64,000 nt of DNA from NCBI RefSeq assembly GCF_014646295.1, contig NZ_BMNE01000001.1, forward strand, positions 1,301,023 through 1,365,022, read 5' to 3'. The DNA is from Nocardia rhizosphaerihabitans. Its GTDB lineage: Bacteria; Actinomycetota; Actinomycetes; Mycobacteriales; Mycobacteriaceae. Both the position numbers and the translations under genes were made by a program. This document shows positions 46,490 through 56,670 of this stretch, piece by piece (within the stretch, counting starts at the first letter, position 1; every line of letters begins with the position of its first letter). The notes below the pieces were generated by a model. That model searched no databases and was not told the origin of the DNA. It saw only the letters and a program-made list of their open reading frames with translations.

Positions 46490-46855
46490 GTGCACGCGCA
46501 TACGCGAAAGACCGGGGTCAGTGACACCGAACACGATGTGCGCAACCATGATCCGGCCGCGCGGCATCTGCGCACGGTCGAGCGGCACACCGGGCACGAC
46601 GATCATCAGGTGTATCTGCGGTACTTCGACGATCTCGCTGTCGCGCTGCTCGAGGAGATCGGCACGCAGACGTTCGTCGTCCTCGGGCACGGCACCGGGA
46701 AATCCGATGTCGCCGAGGACTTCCTGCTGCGGTTGAAGGAGAAGAACCACGCGCTGGCCGATCGGGTCGCCGGGGTCGGCGTGATCGATCTCGGTGCCGC
46801 CGACGATGCGGCGATCGAGGCCGCCGCCCAGAAGATCGTCCGGCGGGCGAGGTAG
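46490..46855 (+). CDS. Small protein resembling the C-terminal domain of bacterial eRF1-like (baeRF) proteins
   Basis: A 121-residue protein from GTG 46490, with GAGGAGAG in good position 18 nt after fdhF. The ordered part, HHQVYLRYFDDLAVALLEEI-like helix, then TFVVLGHGTGKSDVAEDFLL and VAGVGVIDLGAADDAAIEAA, resembles the alpha/beta domain of translation-machinery/host-attachment-like proteins called baeRF. The N-terminal half of those proteins is missing. GHGTGKSD is not an ATP-binding loop here, as its surroundings do not fit a P-loop. This assignment is tentative. Confidence 0.5.
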   Translation: MHAHTRKTGVSDTEHDVRNHDPAARHLRTVERHTGHDDHQVYLRYFDDLAVALLEEIGTQTFVVLGHGTGKSDVAEDFLLRLKEKNHALADRVAGVGVIDLGAADDAAIEAAAQKIVRRAR

Positions 46856-46860
46856 GGCCG

Positions 46861-47367
46861 ATGTCGTATCTCCTCGCACTGGTCGCCGAATCCGACGAGG
46901 ATTCCACGGCGGCGCAGCTGGCGGCCGAGGCGCAGCGGGTCGCGGTCGGCAACAATGTCGACGTGGTGACGCTGGCCGAACTCGACACCCTGCCCGCCTA
47001 CAGCGCCGACCTCGACACCGAGGTCGGGCGGCCGTTGATCGCCAACCAGTTGCGCCGCTCGACGCTGGAAGCCGACGGTGTGCTGCTGTTCTCCGACGAG
47101 GGCATGGAGGTGTCGCCGCTGGCCGAGAGCGTGATCGCCTGGCTGGCGCATTCCGGGTCGGGGCCTGCGCCGACGGTCGAGGGCAAGCCGGTCGCGGTGA
47201 TCACGGCCGGGCCCGGTGAGGTCGTCAACCAGGACATGGCGGATCGGTTGCGCAAGGCGGGCGCCGATGTGGTGGCCGACGGCGTCTCGATCACCGGCCC
47301 GTGGAGCGACCCGGCCACGATCACCCGGCTGGGTGACACCGTGGTCGCGGTGGCGTCCGCGGGCTGA
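46861..47367 (+). CDS. Flavodoxin/FMN-reductase-like fold protein
   Basis: A 168-residue protein five nt after the previous stop, so in the same transcript as fdhF. The pattern of an NAD(P)H-dependent FMN reductase is present but weak: ALVAESDEDSTAAQLAAEAQ, LPAYSADLDTEVG, a helix, ADGVLLFSDEGMEVSPLAES, then GKPVAVITAGPGEVV. The usual phosphate loop GSxxxGS and PEYNxxxP are replaced (ESDEDST and SDEGMEV), so flavin binding is uncertain. It may be an electron-transfer or structural partner of the molybdoenzyme. Confidence 0.6.
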   Translation: MSYLLALVAESDEDSTAAQLAAEAQRVAVGNNVDVVTLAELDTLPAYSADLDTEVGRPLIANQLRRSTLEADGVLLFSDEGMEVSPLAESVIAWLAHSGSGPAPTVEGKPVAVITAGPGEVVNQDMADRLRKAGADVVADGVSITGPWSDPATITRLGDTVVAVASAG

Positions 47368-47377
47368 GCCCGAACTC

Positions 47378-47410
47378 CCGGCCGCGGTCTCGTTTCGAGG
47401 CCGCGGCCGG
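47378..47410. terminator. Long hairpin between convergent genes
   Basis: CCGGCCGCGGTCTCG pairs with CGAGGCCGCGGCCGG over 15 positions (one G-U pair) around a 3-nt loop. It lies 11 nt after the fdhF operon and 7 nt from the kinase stop on the other strand, and has no U-run. It probably ends both transcripts. Confidence 0.6.
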
Positions 47411-47416
47411 TTCGTG

Positions 47417-50400
47417 TCAGTAGACGTACACCACGGCGTTCTCGCCACCGGTGCAGGTGACGAGCTTGCCCTCCGGCACGCAGTTCATCGTGTAGGTGCG
47501 GCCGGTGACCGGGCTCGCCGCCACCACCGACCGGGGGCCGGTGCCCGAGCCACCGCTCGCGTAGGCGGCTCTGACCGCTTCCGCGAAGCCGCAGCTGGTC
47601 ACCGTGCTGCCCACCGCCGCCTTGCCGAAAGCGCCACTGGCGGAGCTTGATTCGCATGGCTGCGCACCGGCGGGCAGAGTGACCGGGCCCGCCGAAGTGG
47701 TCGGCGCGGCAGTGGTCGCGCGGGGGGCCGTGGTGGCCAATGCGCCACCGGCACCACCGACAGGGGCGACCGAGCTCGGCGCGGCGCTCGTGGTCTCCGC
47801 CGAATCCGCGACCGACATCAGGCGCCAGCCGATCGCGCCACCGATGGCCACCACCACGACGGCGAGGACGCCGACGAGGACCGGCAGCAGCATCGAGCGC
47901 TCGCGTCGCGAATCCTGTTGCTGCCAGGACGGATCCGGGGCGTAGCCGGGATCGTACGGGTCGGCGGCGTAGGCGGGATCACGGTAGGCGTGGTCACCGT
48001 AGGCGTTGTTCGGATCGTCGTACTGCTGCGCGTAGGCGTCCTGCGCCGGGCCGGTGTACTGCCTGGTCGCGGCCGACCGCGCCGGGTCGTCCGGCGGCGC
48101 CTGATGCGCGGGGAACGGCGCCGCGCCACCCCGGTATTGCCGAGTCGCCTGCGCCCGCTGCGGGTCCAGGTCGTCGTAGTGCTCCGTCGACGCCGCGAAT
48201 CGGTCGGCCCCGGGCGGCGTGCCCTGGTACTGCTGGGTCGGCGCCGACCGCTGCGCTTCGAGCCCGATCGGGTCGTATTGCTCGGTCGCAGGCGCGAAGT
48301 CGCCCCCACCACCGAAGTGCTGCGTCGCGGCCGACCGCTGCGCATCGACGGCCGCCGGGTCGTACTGCTCGGTGGGCGGCGCGAAGTCACCCTCCGGTGC
48401 AGCGAAGTGCCGCGTCGCCGCGAATCGCTGCGGGTCGTCGGCAGGCGCCGGGCGTCCGCTGTACTGCTCGGTCGGCGGGGTGAACAGGTCGGCGGGACCG
48501 TCACCGAATCGGCCGTCCGGTCCGGCGGCGTCGCCGTCGAACTTCTGCGCGGGAGCGAACCGCGCGGCCGGGTTCGCCGACTCATCATCGAACTGCCCTG
48601 CCGGAGAGCCGAACCGGGGATCGGGGTTCGCACCGTCGAATCGCTGCGGGTCGCCGGACGGCGCCGGACGGCCGCCGTACTGCTCGGTCGGCGGAGTGAA
48701 GAGGTCGGCTGGGCCGTCACCGAATCGGTCTGCCGTGGAACCGAATGGGGCGTCCTGATCGGGGGTTCGGCCGCCGAACTGCTGGGTCGGCGCCGCAAAG
48801 CGTGCAGCCGGGTCGCCATCGTCCGGCTGCCCTGACGGCGCCGCGAATCGGGCACCGGGGTTGGCGCTGTCGTCGTCGAATCGTTCGGCAGGAGAGTCGA
48901 ATCGGGGATCCGGGTTCGGGATCGGGCCGCCGTACTGCCGGGTGGGGTCGGCGCGATGCGGGACCGGGCCCGACGGTGCGTCGAGGCGCGGTGGGGCTTG
49001 TCTGCCTGGGTCGGCGGGCGGCACGAAGCCGGTGGGGGCGGGGAACGGTGGGGCCGGGGTCGGGACCGGGGCGGAGGTTTCGCCGGGCTCGGGGCCGTCG
49101 TAGAGGTGTGCGTCGGGGAACGGGCGCATCTTCGGGAGGCCCTGGTCCGGGGTGTAGGCCGGTGGGGGCTCGGGTGCGGCGGGGGCACCGTCCGCGGGTG
49201 GAAGGGGGGTGAAATAGGTGTCGGCGGGGCGGATCTCGGTGGGGCCGGTCGGCTGGATCACCGCAGGGATGGAGATCTCGCCGGTGCCCTCGACCGGGAC
49301 GCGGTGGAAACCGGTGGTCTCGGCCGGGCCGGGTGCGGCGGCAGGCGGGCGGATGATCAGCGTCGGCTGGGCGCCGGTCGCGCTCGTCTGGCTGCGTGAG
49401 GTCTCGATGCCGCCGGTCGCGGTCACCGCGCCGACAACACGGAACTCACCGGTCGGCGTTGGCGCGGGCTCCGCCGCGTCCTCCCCCGGCGCACCGGGAA
49501 CCGCGCGGCCACCGGTCGTCGCACCGGCGGGCGTGCCATCAGGCACACCGCGCCCACCGGTCGTCGCACCCGCGGGCGCGCCACCAGGCACAGTGCGGCC
49601 GCCAGCCGTCGGACCCGAGGAGGTCCCGCCGGGGGCATTGCGTCCACCAGGCGCACCCGCCGGCGTTCCACCAGGAACGTTGCGGCCGCCCGCCGTCGCA
49701 CCAGCAGGAACACCGCGCCCACCAGTCGTCGCACCAGGCGGCACATTCTGGGCTGCGGCGCCCGCAGCGAATCCACCCGGCATGGCACGTCCCGGCACCG
49801 GACCGGGCGGCACCTGACGGGCGCCGTTCGCAGCACCGAACGCCGCGCCCGCGGCACCGGCGGCCGCACCAGCTGGTCCGGCCGCCGCACCCGCGGCACC
49901 GAATACGGCACCCGATCCCGCACCTGCGGGACCGAAGGCGCCTGCGGGAGCGTGCCCACCGAGCTGCGGATACCCGGGAGCCCGCATCGGCGCACCACCC
50001 TGTATCGCCGCGGCCAGCGCCTCCCGCGCCGCCACCGCGAGCGCACCCGCGCTCGCGTACCGATCGGCCGGATCCTTGGCCATGCCGCGTGCGATGACCT
50101 CGTCGAGGGTCGCGGGCAGGCCGGGCAGGATCTCGCTGGGGCGCGGCGGTGTCTCCGAGAGGTGCGCGCGGATCAGCACGCTCATGCTGGCCGCGGGGAA
50201 CGGCGAGGCGCCGGTGAGGCATTCGTGCAGGACGCAGGCCAGCGAGTAGACGTCGGCGCGGTGCGAGATCGGGCCGACGTCGAAGCGTTCCGGCGCCATG
50301 TAGATGTAGGAGCCCATGGCCATCCCGGCCTGGGTCACCGCGCTGTCGCCCTCGGTGTGGGCGATGCCGAAGTCGGCGAGGTAGGCGAAGTCGGCGGGTG

Positions 50401-50839
50401 TCACCAGGATGTTGGCCGGCTTCACGTCGCGATGCACCAGCCCGCCCGCGTGCGCGGCGTCGAGCGCGGCGGCGATCTGCTCGACCACCGCGACCGCGCG
50501 ATCGGGGCTCATCGGCCCATCCGTGTGCAGCACCGTCCGCAGATCGGTGCCGGGGACCAGACGCATATCGATGAACAGCACCCCGTCGATCACGCCCCAG
50601 TCGTGGATCGGGATGATGTGCGGTTCGGCGAGCTTGGCCGCCGCCTGGGACTCCCGGCGGAACCGGACCTGATAGGCCGGATCCTGCGCGAGTTCCTCCG
50701 CCAGCAACTTCAGGGCGACCACTCGGTCCTTGCCGGTGTCGTAGGCCTCGTAGACCTCGCCCATCCCGCCTTTGCCCAGCATCGACCGCAACTCGTACGG
50801 ACCGAACCTGCTCCCCGTCCGTGACCCAGGTGCCTGCAC
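47417..50839 (-). CDS. Transmembrane Ser/Thr protein kinase with very long linker and Cys-containing outer domain
   Basis: An 1140-residue kinase from GTG 50839 (GGGAGG upstream). Kinase domain at residues 14-275: glycine loop GKGGMGEVY, Lys 44, HRDVKPAN with Asp 138, DFG at 156-158 and APE in YMAPERFD. A low-complexity Pro/Gly/Ala/Thr-rich stretch of about 700 residues follows, with degenerate repeats, then a membrane helix at about 983-1008 and a C-terminal outer domain of about 130 residues with three or four Cys (CESSSASGAF, VTSCGF, MNCVPEG). The layout is PknB-like kinase with an unusually long inner linker. It lies 43 nt after a LuxR response regulator gene on the same strand, so it may be co-transcribed with the HK-RR pair. 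Confidence 0.92.
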   Translation of the reverse strand: MQAPGSRTGSRFGPYELRSMLGKGGMGEVYEAYDTGKDRVVALKLLAEELAQDPAYQVRFRRESQAAAKLAEPHIIPIHDWGVIDGVLFIDMRLVPGTDLRTVLHTDGPMSPDRAVAVVEQIAAALDAAHAGGLVHRDVKPANILVTPADFAYLADFGIAHTEGDSAVTQAGMAMGSYIYMAPERFDVGPISHRADVYSLACVLHECLTGASPFPAASMSVLIRAHLSETPPRPSEILPGLPATLDEVIARGMAKDPADRYASAGALAVAAREALAAAIQGGAPMRAPGYPQLGGHAPAGAFGPAGAGSGAVFGAAGAAAGPAGAAAGAAGAAFGAANGARQVPPGPVPGRAMPGGFAAGAAAQNVPPGATTGGRGVPAGATAGGRNVPGGTPAGAPGGRNAPGGTSSGPTAGGRTVPGGAPAGATTGGRGVPDGTPAGATTGGRAVPGAPGEDAAEPAPTPTGEFRVVGAVTATGGIETSRSQTSATGAQPTLIIRPPAAAPGPAETTGFHRVPVEGTGEISIPAVIQPTGPTEIRPADTYFTPLPPADGAPAAPEPPPAYTPDQGLPKMRPFPDAHLYDGPEPGETSAPVPTPAPPFPAPTGFVPPADPGRQAPPRLDAPSGPVPHRADPTRQYGGPIPNPDPRFDSPAERFDDDSANPGARFAAPSGQPDDGDPAARFAAPTQQFGGRTPDQDAPFGSTADRFGDGPADLFTPPTEQYGGRPAPSGDPQRFDGANPDPRFGSPAGQFDDESANPAARFAPAQKFDGDAAGPDGRFGDGPADLFTPPTEQYSGRPAPADDPQRFAATRHFAAPEGDFAPPTEQYDPAAVDAQRSAATQHFGGGGDFAPATEQYDPIGLEAQRSAPTQQYQGTPPGADRFAASTEHYDDLDPQRAQATRQYRGGAAPFPAHQAPPDDPARSAATRQYTGPAQDAYAQQYDDPNNAYGDHAYRDPAYAADPYDPGYAPDPSWQQQDSRRERSMLLPVLVGVLAVVVVAIGGAIGWRLMSVADSAETTSAAPSSVAPVGGAGGALATTAPRATTAAPTTSAGPVTLPAGAQPCESSSASGAFGKAAVGSTVTSCGFAEAVRAAYASGGSGTGPRSVVAASPVTGRTYTMNCVPEGKLVTCTGGENAVVYVY
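48421..48728. repeat. Two imperfect 91-bp direct repeats inside the kinase linker
   Basis: 48421-48511 and 48638-48728 are near-identical copies 217 nt apart. They encode the linker repeat with DGPADLFTPPTEQY and DPQRF. Shorter copies of the T-E-Q-Y unit flank them. Repeats like this drift by unequal recombination, so length differences between strains are expected. Confidence 0.8.
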
Positions 50840-50882
50840 CAGCGTCCGCCTCCCACTTCTCGCATGCCCGAAGACCTGCTCG

Positions 50883-51572
50883 TCAGAAGGAGGATTCTCC
50901 CGGTGCCACCACGCCGTGGTCAAACGCGAACACGATCGCGGCGGCTCGATCACGCAGGTCCAGCTTGCCGAATATATGCCCTACGTGGCTTTTCACGGTG
51001 ACTTCCGAGATACCGAGTTCGGCGGCGATCTCGCTGTTGACCCGGCCTCGCCCGATCAATTCGAGCACCTCGTACTCGCGTGCGGTGAGTTCGCCGAGCC
51101 TGCTGTCGGTGCGGGTCCCGGCCGGTTTGACGGTCCGGTAAGCGGTGAGCACCCGCCCGGTCACCGACGGGTCGAGCCAGGCGCCGCCCGCGGCCACCGT
51201 GCGCACCGCGCGGATCAGGTCCTCGGCGGGTGAGTCCTTGAGCAGGAACCCCGCCGCGCCGGCGCGCAGCGCACCCGAGAGCAACTGGTCGTCGTCGAAG
51301 GTGGTGAGGACGAGCACCGGCGGAGCGTCGGGGCGAGCGCGCAGCAACCGTGTCGCATCGATACCGCCGACCCGCTTCATCCGCAGGTCCATCAGCACCA
51401 CATCGGGACGGTCGGCGGCGACGGCGGCCACCACCTCGTCACCGTCGGCGCATTCACTGACGGTGAACCCGTCGCGGCGGCGCAGGATCCGGCGCAGGCC
51501 GCCGCGGACGAGTTCCTGATCGTCCACGACGAGCACCGATACCGGGTTCTCGATCGGCGCGGCGGCCGTCAC
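50883..51572 (-). CDS. LuxR/NarL-family response regulator
   Basis: A 229-residue response regulator; GTG 51572 has AGGAGG 4 nt upstream and overlaps the sensor kinase stop by 4 bases. The receiver has Asp-Asp at 17-18, phospho-acceptor Asp 62 (VVLMDLRM), Thr in LVLTTFD and Lys in FLLKDSPAEDLI. The LuxR helix-turn-helix (LTAREYEVLELIGRGRVNSE, ISEVTVKSHVGHIFGKL) is complete. It is coupled to the sensor gene upstream; its targets may include the ABC exporter at 53412, which is divergent from this pair. Confidence 0.95.
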   Translation of the reverse strand: MTAAAPIENPVSVLVVDDQELVRGGLRRILRRRDGFTVSECADGDEVVAAVAADRPDVVLMDLRMKRVGGIDATRLLRARPDAPPVLVLTTFDDDQLLSGALRAGAAGFLLKDSPAEDLIRAVRTVAAGGAWLDPSVTGRVLTAYRTVKPAGTRTDSRLGELTAREYEVLELIGRGRVNSEIAAELGISEVTVKSHVGHIFGKLDLRDRAAAIVFAFDHGVVAPGESSF

Positions 51573-52894
51573 ATGTCCTCCTGGGGTCTGGTTTTGAGCA
51601 TGCCTGGCAGCAAGGCCGTGATCGTCGAGCACGCGCCGGACTTGAGCGGGAACCTCGCCCGCACCGTCCATCCGTCGTCGACGGCGCCCGCGGTGATCGA
51701 CCCGCCGAGCAGTTCGGTGCGCTTGCGCATGCCGCGCACACCCATGCCCGCGTCGTGCCGCGGGGGCGGGCCGAGCGGCAGCGGATTGGTCACCACCAGC
51801 GTGGCCGCGTCGGTGCTGACATCGAGTCGCACGGTCGCCGCGTTGCCCGGCGCGTGCTTGGCGACATTGGCCAGCGATTCCTGCCCGATCCGGTACAGCG
51901 CGTGCCCGACGGTGCCCTCGATGACGGCCAGGTCGCCGGTGCGGACGTAGTCGACGACGAGCCCGGCGCGCCGGTAGTCGCCGACGAGTTCGTCGATGTC
52001 GGCGGCGCTGGGCTCGGGCGCCAGCAGCGCGGGGCTGGTGTCGAGCATGCCGACGGTGCGGCGGATGTCGGCCATCGCCTGTCTGCCGAGTCGTTCGGCG
52101 TCGACGAGCGCCTCCACCGCCTCGGTGACGTCGTCGTCGGTCTGTAGCGCGCGCCGGGCCGCCGTCAGGTGCAGCAGGGTGATCGACAGCGAGTGCGCGA
52201 TGACGTCGTGCACCTCGCGCGCGATCCGGCGCCGTTCCTCGTCGGCGGCGTGACCGGCCCGAATGGCCTGATTCTCGCGTTCCTGATAGAGGAAACGGCG
52301 TTGGTATTGCAGCATCACCCCCACGAACACACCGAGCAGGATGCCCAGGACATACATCGGCAGCCCCTGCAATCGCTGGCCCTCGGTGCCCCACTGCACG
52401 TGGCCCGCGAGGTCGAAGGCGACCAGCTGCAGGATCGCGACCAGCGCGAACCCCAGGGTGATCCCGCGTGAGGCGACCGCGGCCACCTCGCCGGCGACGA
52501 GCACCAGCACGAACGGTGCGAAATCGGCGCTGACCGGCTGCAACAGGAACAGCGCGCACGAGAGGAGTGCGGAGCCCTTCAGCAGGAGCGGGTGCGGTTT
52601 CACCCCGAAGAGCGCGAACAGCGGAATCGGCAGAAAGGCGGCGGCCATCGCCAGCAGGGGCAGCGGACTCGGGAAGTAGGAATGCCGCTGGATCACGGCG
52701 GCCCCGGTGATCACCAGCAGGGCCAGGTCGGTGCCGATGATGACGGCGGGCGGGTAGTCGTAGGGCAACGACTCGATGCGCTCGCGCACGGTATCGAGCA
52801 GCCGCGCCATCCCCGCCCGCGGCCGGTCCGCGAGCCGCCGCCAGCGGCTCGTCCGGCCCGCCATACTCGCGGGAATGGCGTGACTCACCTCCAT
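51569..52894 (-). CDS. Two-component sensor histidine kinase (HisKA_3 type)
   Basis: A 441-residue membrane sensor with five or six hydrophobic segments in residues 48-195 and no large outer domain, so it probably senses the membrane. Phospho-acceptor His 229 lies in EERRRIAREVHDVIAHSLS; the HATPase domain has ESLANVAKHAP and GMGVRGMRKRTELLGG. Start ATG 52894. Its end overlaps the response regulator gene. It is divergent from a small gene and an ABC exporter operon, a common arrangement for sensing of membrane-acting compounds. Confidence 0.94.
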   Translation of the reverse strand: MEVSHAIPASMAGRTSRWRRLADRPRAGMARLLDTVRERIESLPYDYPPAVIIGTDLALLVITGAAVIQRHSYFPSPLPLLAMAAAFLPIPLFALFGVKPHPLLLKGSALLSCALFLLQPVSADFAPFVLVLVAGEVAAVASRGITLGFALVAILQLVAFDLAGHVQWGTEGQRLQGLPMYVLGILLGVFVGVMLQYQRRFLYQERENQAIRAGHAADEERRRIAREVHDVIAHSLSITLLHLTAARRALQTDDDVTEAVEALVDAERLGRQAMADIRRTVGMLDTSPALLAPEPSAADIDELVGDYRRAGLVVDYVRTGDLAVIEGTVGHALYRIGQESLANVAKHAPGNAATVRLDVSTDAATLVVTNPLPLGPPPRHDAGMGVRGMRKRTELLGGSITAGAVDDGWTVRARFPLKSGACSTITALLPGMLKTRPQEDM

Positions 52895-53050
52895 GGGGTA
52901 AGGCTAGCCGCCGTGCCCTCGCCTCGTCATCGTCCCGCGAACGGTGTCCCCCTCCTACCCGGGTAGGAGAACAAGTCGGGTCCCCGGCACGACGATTCGG
53001 GTGGCGCGCGTCCGTAGCGTGTGGATCATCGCTCACGGAAGGTGAAGCCC

Positions 53051-53374
53051 ATGACCTGGACCGATCAGCATCAGCGCACCGACATCGTGCAGACCGTGCT
53101 CGCCAGGGCAGCGATCGACCCGAACGACCCCGGCCTCTTCGCCGGCCTGCCCGGGCTCGACCGGCTCTTCGGCGGAATCGAGGGACTGCTGCAAGCCCTG
53201 TCCTACCGCTGGAACAACCACTATCGCGCCAAACTCGAACAGGCCGAGATGGAGGGACAGACGGCCGTCGAAGCGTATCTGGAACTGGCCGCCGAGCAGC
53301 CCGGGCTGCGCGCCGTCCTCGACGCGCGAGCGGTGACCGTGCAGACTACCCGTACCCGCGCCTTCGCGCGCTGA
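53051..53374 (+). CDS. Small helical protein of unknown function
   Basis: A 107-residue soluble helical protein from ATG 53051 (GGAAGGTGA upstream). It reads TDIVQTVLARAAIDPNDPGL, then GIEGLLQALSYRWNNHYRAK and an Ala/Glu/Leu-rich end. No family was recognised. It is 37 nt upstream of the ABC exporter genes on the same strand and divergent from the sensor kinase, so it belongs to the regulated unit. Confidence 0.6.
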   Translation: MTWTDQHQRTDIVQTVLARAAIDPNDPGLFAGLPGLDRLFGGIEGLLQALSYRWNNHYRAKLEQAEMEGQTAVEAYLELAAEQPGLRAVLDARAVTVQTTRTRAFAR

Positions 53375-53411
53375 CTTTCCCTGTCAACCGAAAACCCCTG
53401 GGGGACATGAC

Positions 53412-54130
<719 letters not shown>

Positions 54131-54134
<4 letters not shown>

Positions 54135-56623
54135 TCGCGGCCATGTGGGATCGGTTGCGGCTGTTCAACATCGGTGAACTGATCCGCCATCCCGGCCGCA
54201 CGATCATGTCGACGGCGGTGATGGCGGTCTCGGCCGCGCTGCTGGTCGCCGTGCTGAGCATCTCCGGATCGGTCACGGGGTCGGTCGACCGGCTCACCCA
54301 GGGTCTGGCGGGCGACGCGGTCCTCGAGATCACCGGCATCACCGACGCCGGTTTCGAACAGTCGCTGCTGACGCAGATCGCCGCGACACCCGGTGTCGCC
54401 AAGGCGGTTCCGATGCTGCGCAGCACCCTCGGCGCCGGCCCCGACCGGGCCATGCTGATCGGCGCCGACGCGAACATCGCCGCGCTAGGCAGCGACCTGG
54501 CCGAACCGATGTCGCAGCACACCAACAAGCTGCTCACCACACCGAAGGGCGTGCTGGTCGGCGCGGCGATGGGCTACCGCGTCGGCGACAGCATCCCCAT
54601 CGGGTGGGGCACCGCGACCGTCGCCGGCATCCTCGACGACGAGGCGACCAACCGGCTCAACGGCGGTCACCTGGTCGCCGCGCCGCTGCCGCTGGCCCAG
54701 CTGCTCACCGACCGGGTCGACAAGCTGGACTCGGTGCAGATCCTGCCCACCCCCGGTACCGACGTGAGCGCCCTGCGGGCCGCGTTGACCACCGTGGTCG
54801 ACGGGCGCGCGGTGGTCGCCGAACCCAGTCTGCGGACCGCGCAGGCGGGCGGGGCCATCCAGATCATGCGCTATTCCACGCTGATGTCCTCAGCGGCGGC
54901 GCTGATGGTGTCGGCGTTCCTGATCTACAACGCGATGAGCATGGCGGTGACGCAGCGCAGGCCGACGCTGTCGCTGCTGCGCGCGATCGGCGGTCAGCGT
55001 GGTCCGATGGTGCGCGATCTGCTCGTCGAAGCGGCGCTGCTCGGGCTGATCGGCGGTGTCATCGGGTCCGCGATCGGCGCGGTGATGGGCCGGGTCGCGA
55101 TCGGGCGGCTGCCCGCGGCGATCGTGCAGTCGGTGGAGGCGCGGACCGAGTTCATGGTGCCGGATTACGCTGTGCCCGTATCGATCGCGGCCTGTGTGCT
55201 GGCTACCGTGCTGGCGGCGGCGATCGCGGCGCGGCAGGTGTACAAGGTCGCACCGGTCGAGGCGCTCGCGCCGGTGGAGGCCGGGCACTCGGCCGCCGAC
55301 AGTGCCGTGCTGCGCTGGGCGGCGCTGGCCGGTGGCATCGGTCTTGTCGGGGCGGCCATCACGCTGGCCTTCCTCGATCTCGGGCGGCTCTCGCTCGCCG
55401 CGATCTCGACGTCGTTCGCGGCGGCCGTGCTGCTGTGCTTCGCCGCGACCCGGCCGATCGTGCGCGGCGCCGCCGGGATCGCCCGCTGGTTCGGCGCGCC
55501 GGGCGCACTGGGCGCGACGACCCTGGAGCGGGCGCCGCGCCGCGTCTGGGCGACGGCGATGACGGTGATGATCGGCGTGGCGGCCGTCGTCGCGCTCGGC
55601 GGGGCCTCAGGCAACATGGTCGACTCCGCGACCGAGTCGTTCGACAGTCTCGGCGACGCCGACCTGTATGTGAGTCCCAGTCCGGTGGAACAGTTCCCGA
55701 CCGGGCCGGTGCTGCCGCCGGAGGTGGCCGAGCGGATCGCCGCGGTGCCCGGCGTCGCGCAGGTGAGTCCCGCGCAGATGGCGTTCGCGACCGTCGGCAG
55801 CGGACGGGTGATGCTGCAGGGCTATCCGGCTCGCACCGACGAGGTCCGGCTCGGCGCGGTCGACAAGGCCGTGATCGAACGGATGGAGCGCGGCGAAGGC
55901 GTCGTCGTGACCAGGGACGTGGCGCGCTCGATGCATCTCGCGGTGGGCGACGAGCTCACCATGCCCACGCCGTCGGGTGAACGCACTGCCCCTGTGCTGC
56001 AGGTGATTCCGTACTTCACCGCGGTGTCCGGCGTGGTGATGATGAATCTGGACCAGATGCGCGAGTGGTATCAGCGTCCCGGCGAGACGGTCCTGACGGT
56101 GCAGTTCGCGCCCGGCGCCGACCCGGAGGCGGTACGAGCCGCTGTGCGCGCGGCGGTGCCGCAGGAAATCCATGTCGATACCGGCGCCGCCATGGTGCAG
56201 GCGATCTCGTCGAGCGTGCAGCAGGGTGCGGCGATGAGCAACATGATCCTGTGGATCGTGGTCCTGGTGGCGACGGTGGCGCTGCTCAACACGCTGATGC
56301 TGTCGGTGCTCGAGCGGCGCAGGGAACTGGGCGTGCTGCGAGCCATGGGCACCAACCGCAAGTTCCTGCTGCGCTCGGTGCTCGCCGAGGCGGCGGGCAT
56401 CGGATTCATCGGCGCGGCAATCGGACTCGTGATCGGCGCGGGGGTGCAGTACCTGGGCACCGTGGCGATCGGGCACGCGATGACCATCGACATCGTCTAC
56501 CAGCCGAGTCCGCTGCTGCTCGTCTACGGTGCGGTCGCTCTCGGCCTGGCCCTGCTCGGGTCGATCCCGCCCGCGCTGCGGGCCGCCAGGATGCCGATCG
56601 TGGCGGCGCTGGCGGTGGACTGA
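54131..56623 (+). CDS. FtsX-family ABC transporter permease
   Basis: An 830-residue permease, coupled to the ATPase gene by ATGA at 54131. It has the long type-VII layout: N-terminal helix, an outer domain of about 200 residues, a block of three helices (LLVEAALLGLIGGVIGSAIGA), a further helix, a second outer domain, and a second FtsX block near the C-terminus (MLSVLERRRELGVLRAMGTN, ASGIGFIGAAIGLVIGAG-like). Such exporters confer resistance to membrane-active peptides or move lipoproteins and siderophores. With the divergent two-component system this looks like a sensing-and-defence unit. Confidence 0.93.
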
Positions 56624-56630
56624 AATGGTG

Positions 56631-56670
56631 CCGTCGCAGCGTCAGCGCGGGTGCGCGGGCGCTGCGACGG
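56631..56670. terminator. Hairpin between the convergent permease and kinase genes
   Basis: CCGTCGCAGCG and CGCTGCGACGG form a perfect 11-bp stem with an 18-nt loop. It fills the space between the permease stop (56623) and the kinase stop (56671) and can serve both transcripts. Confidence 0.65.

Noticed and set aside
46680..46710. GHGTGKSD in the small fdhF-linked protein as a P-loop ATP site
   Set aside because: The surrounding helix and strand pattern, the total size and the lack of a Walker B do not fit an NTPase; it is better read as a loop in a baeRF-like domain.
48421..48728. 91-bp direct repeats as insertion-sequence ends
   Set aside because: They are within one coding frame, encode the same peptide twice, and no transposase is present.
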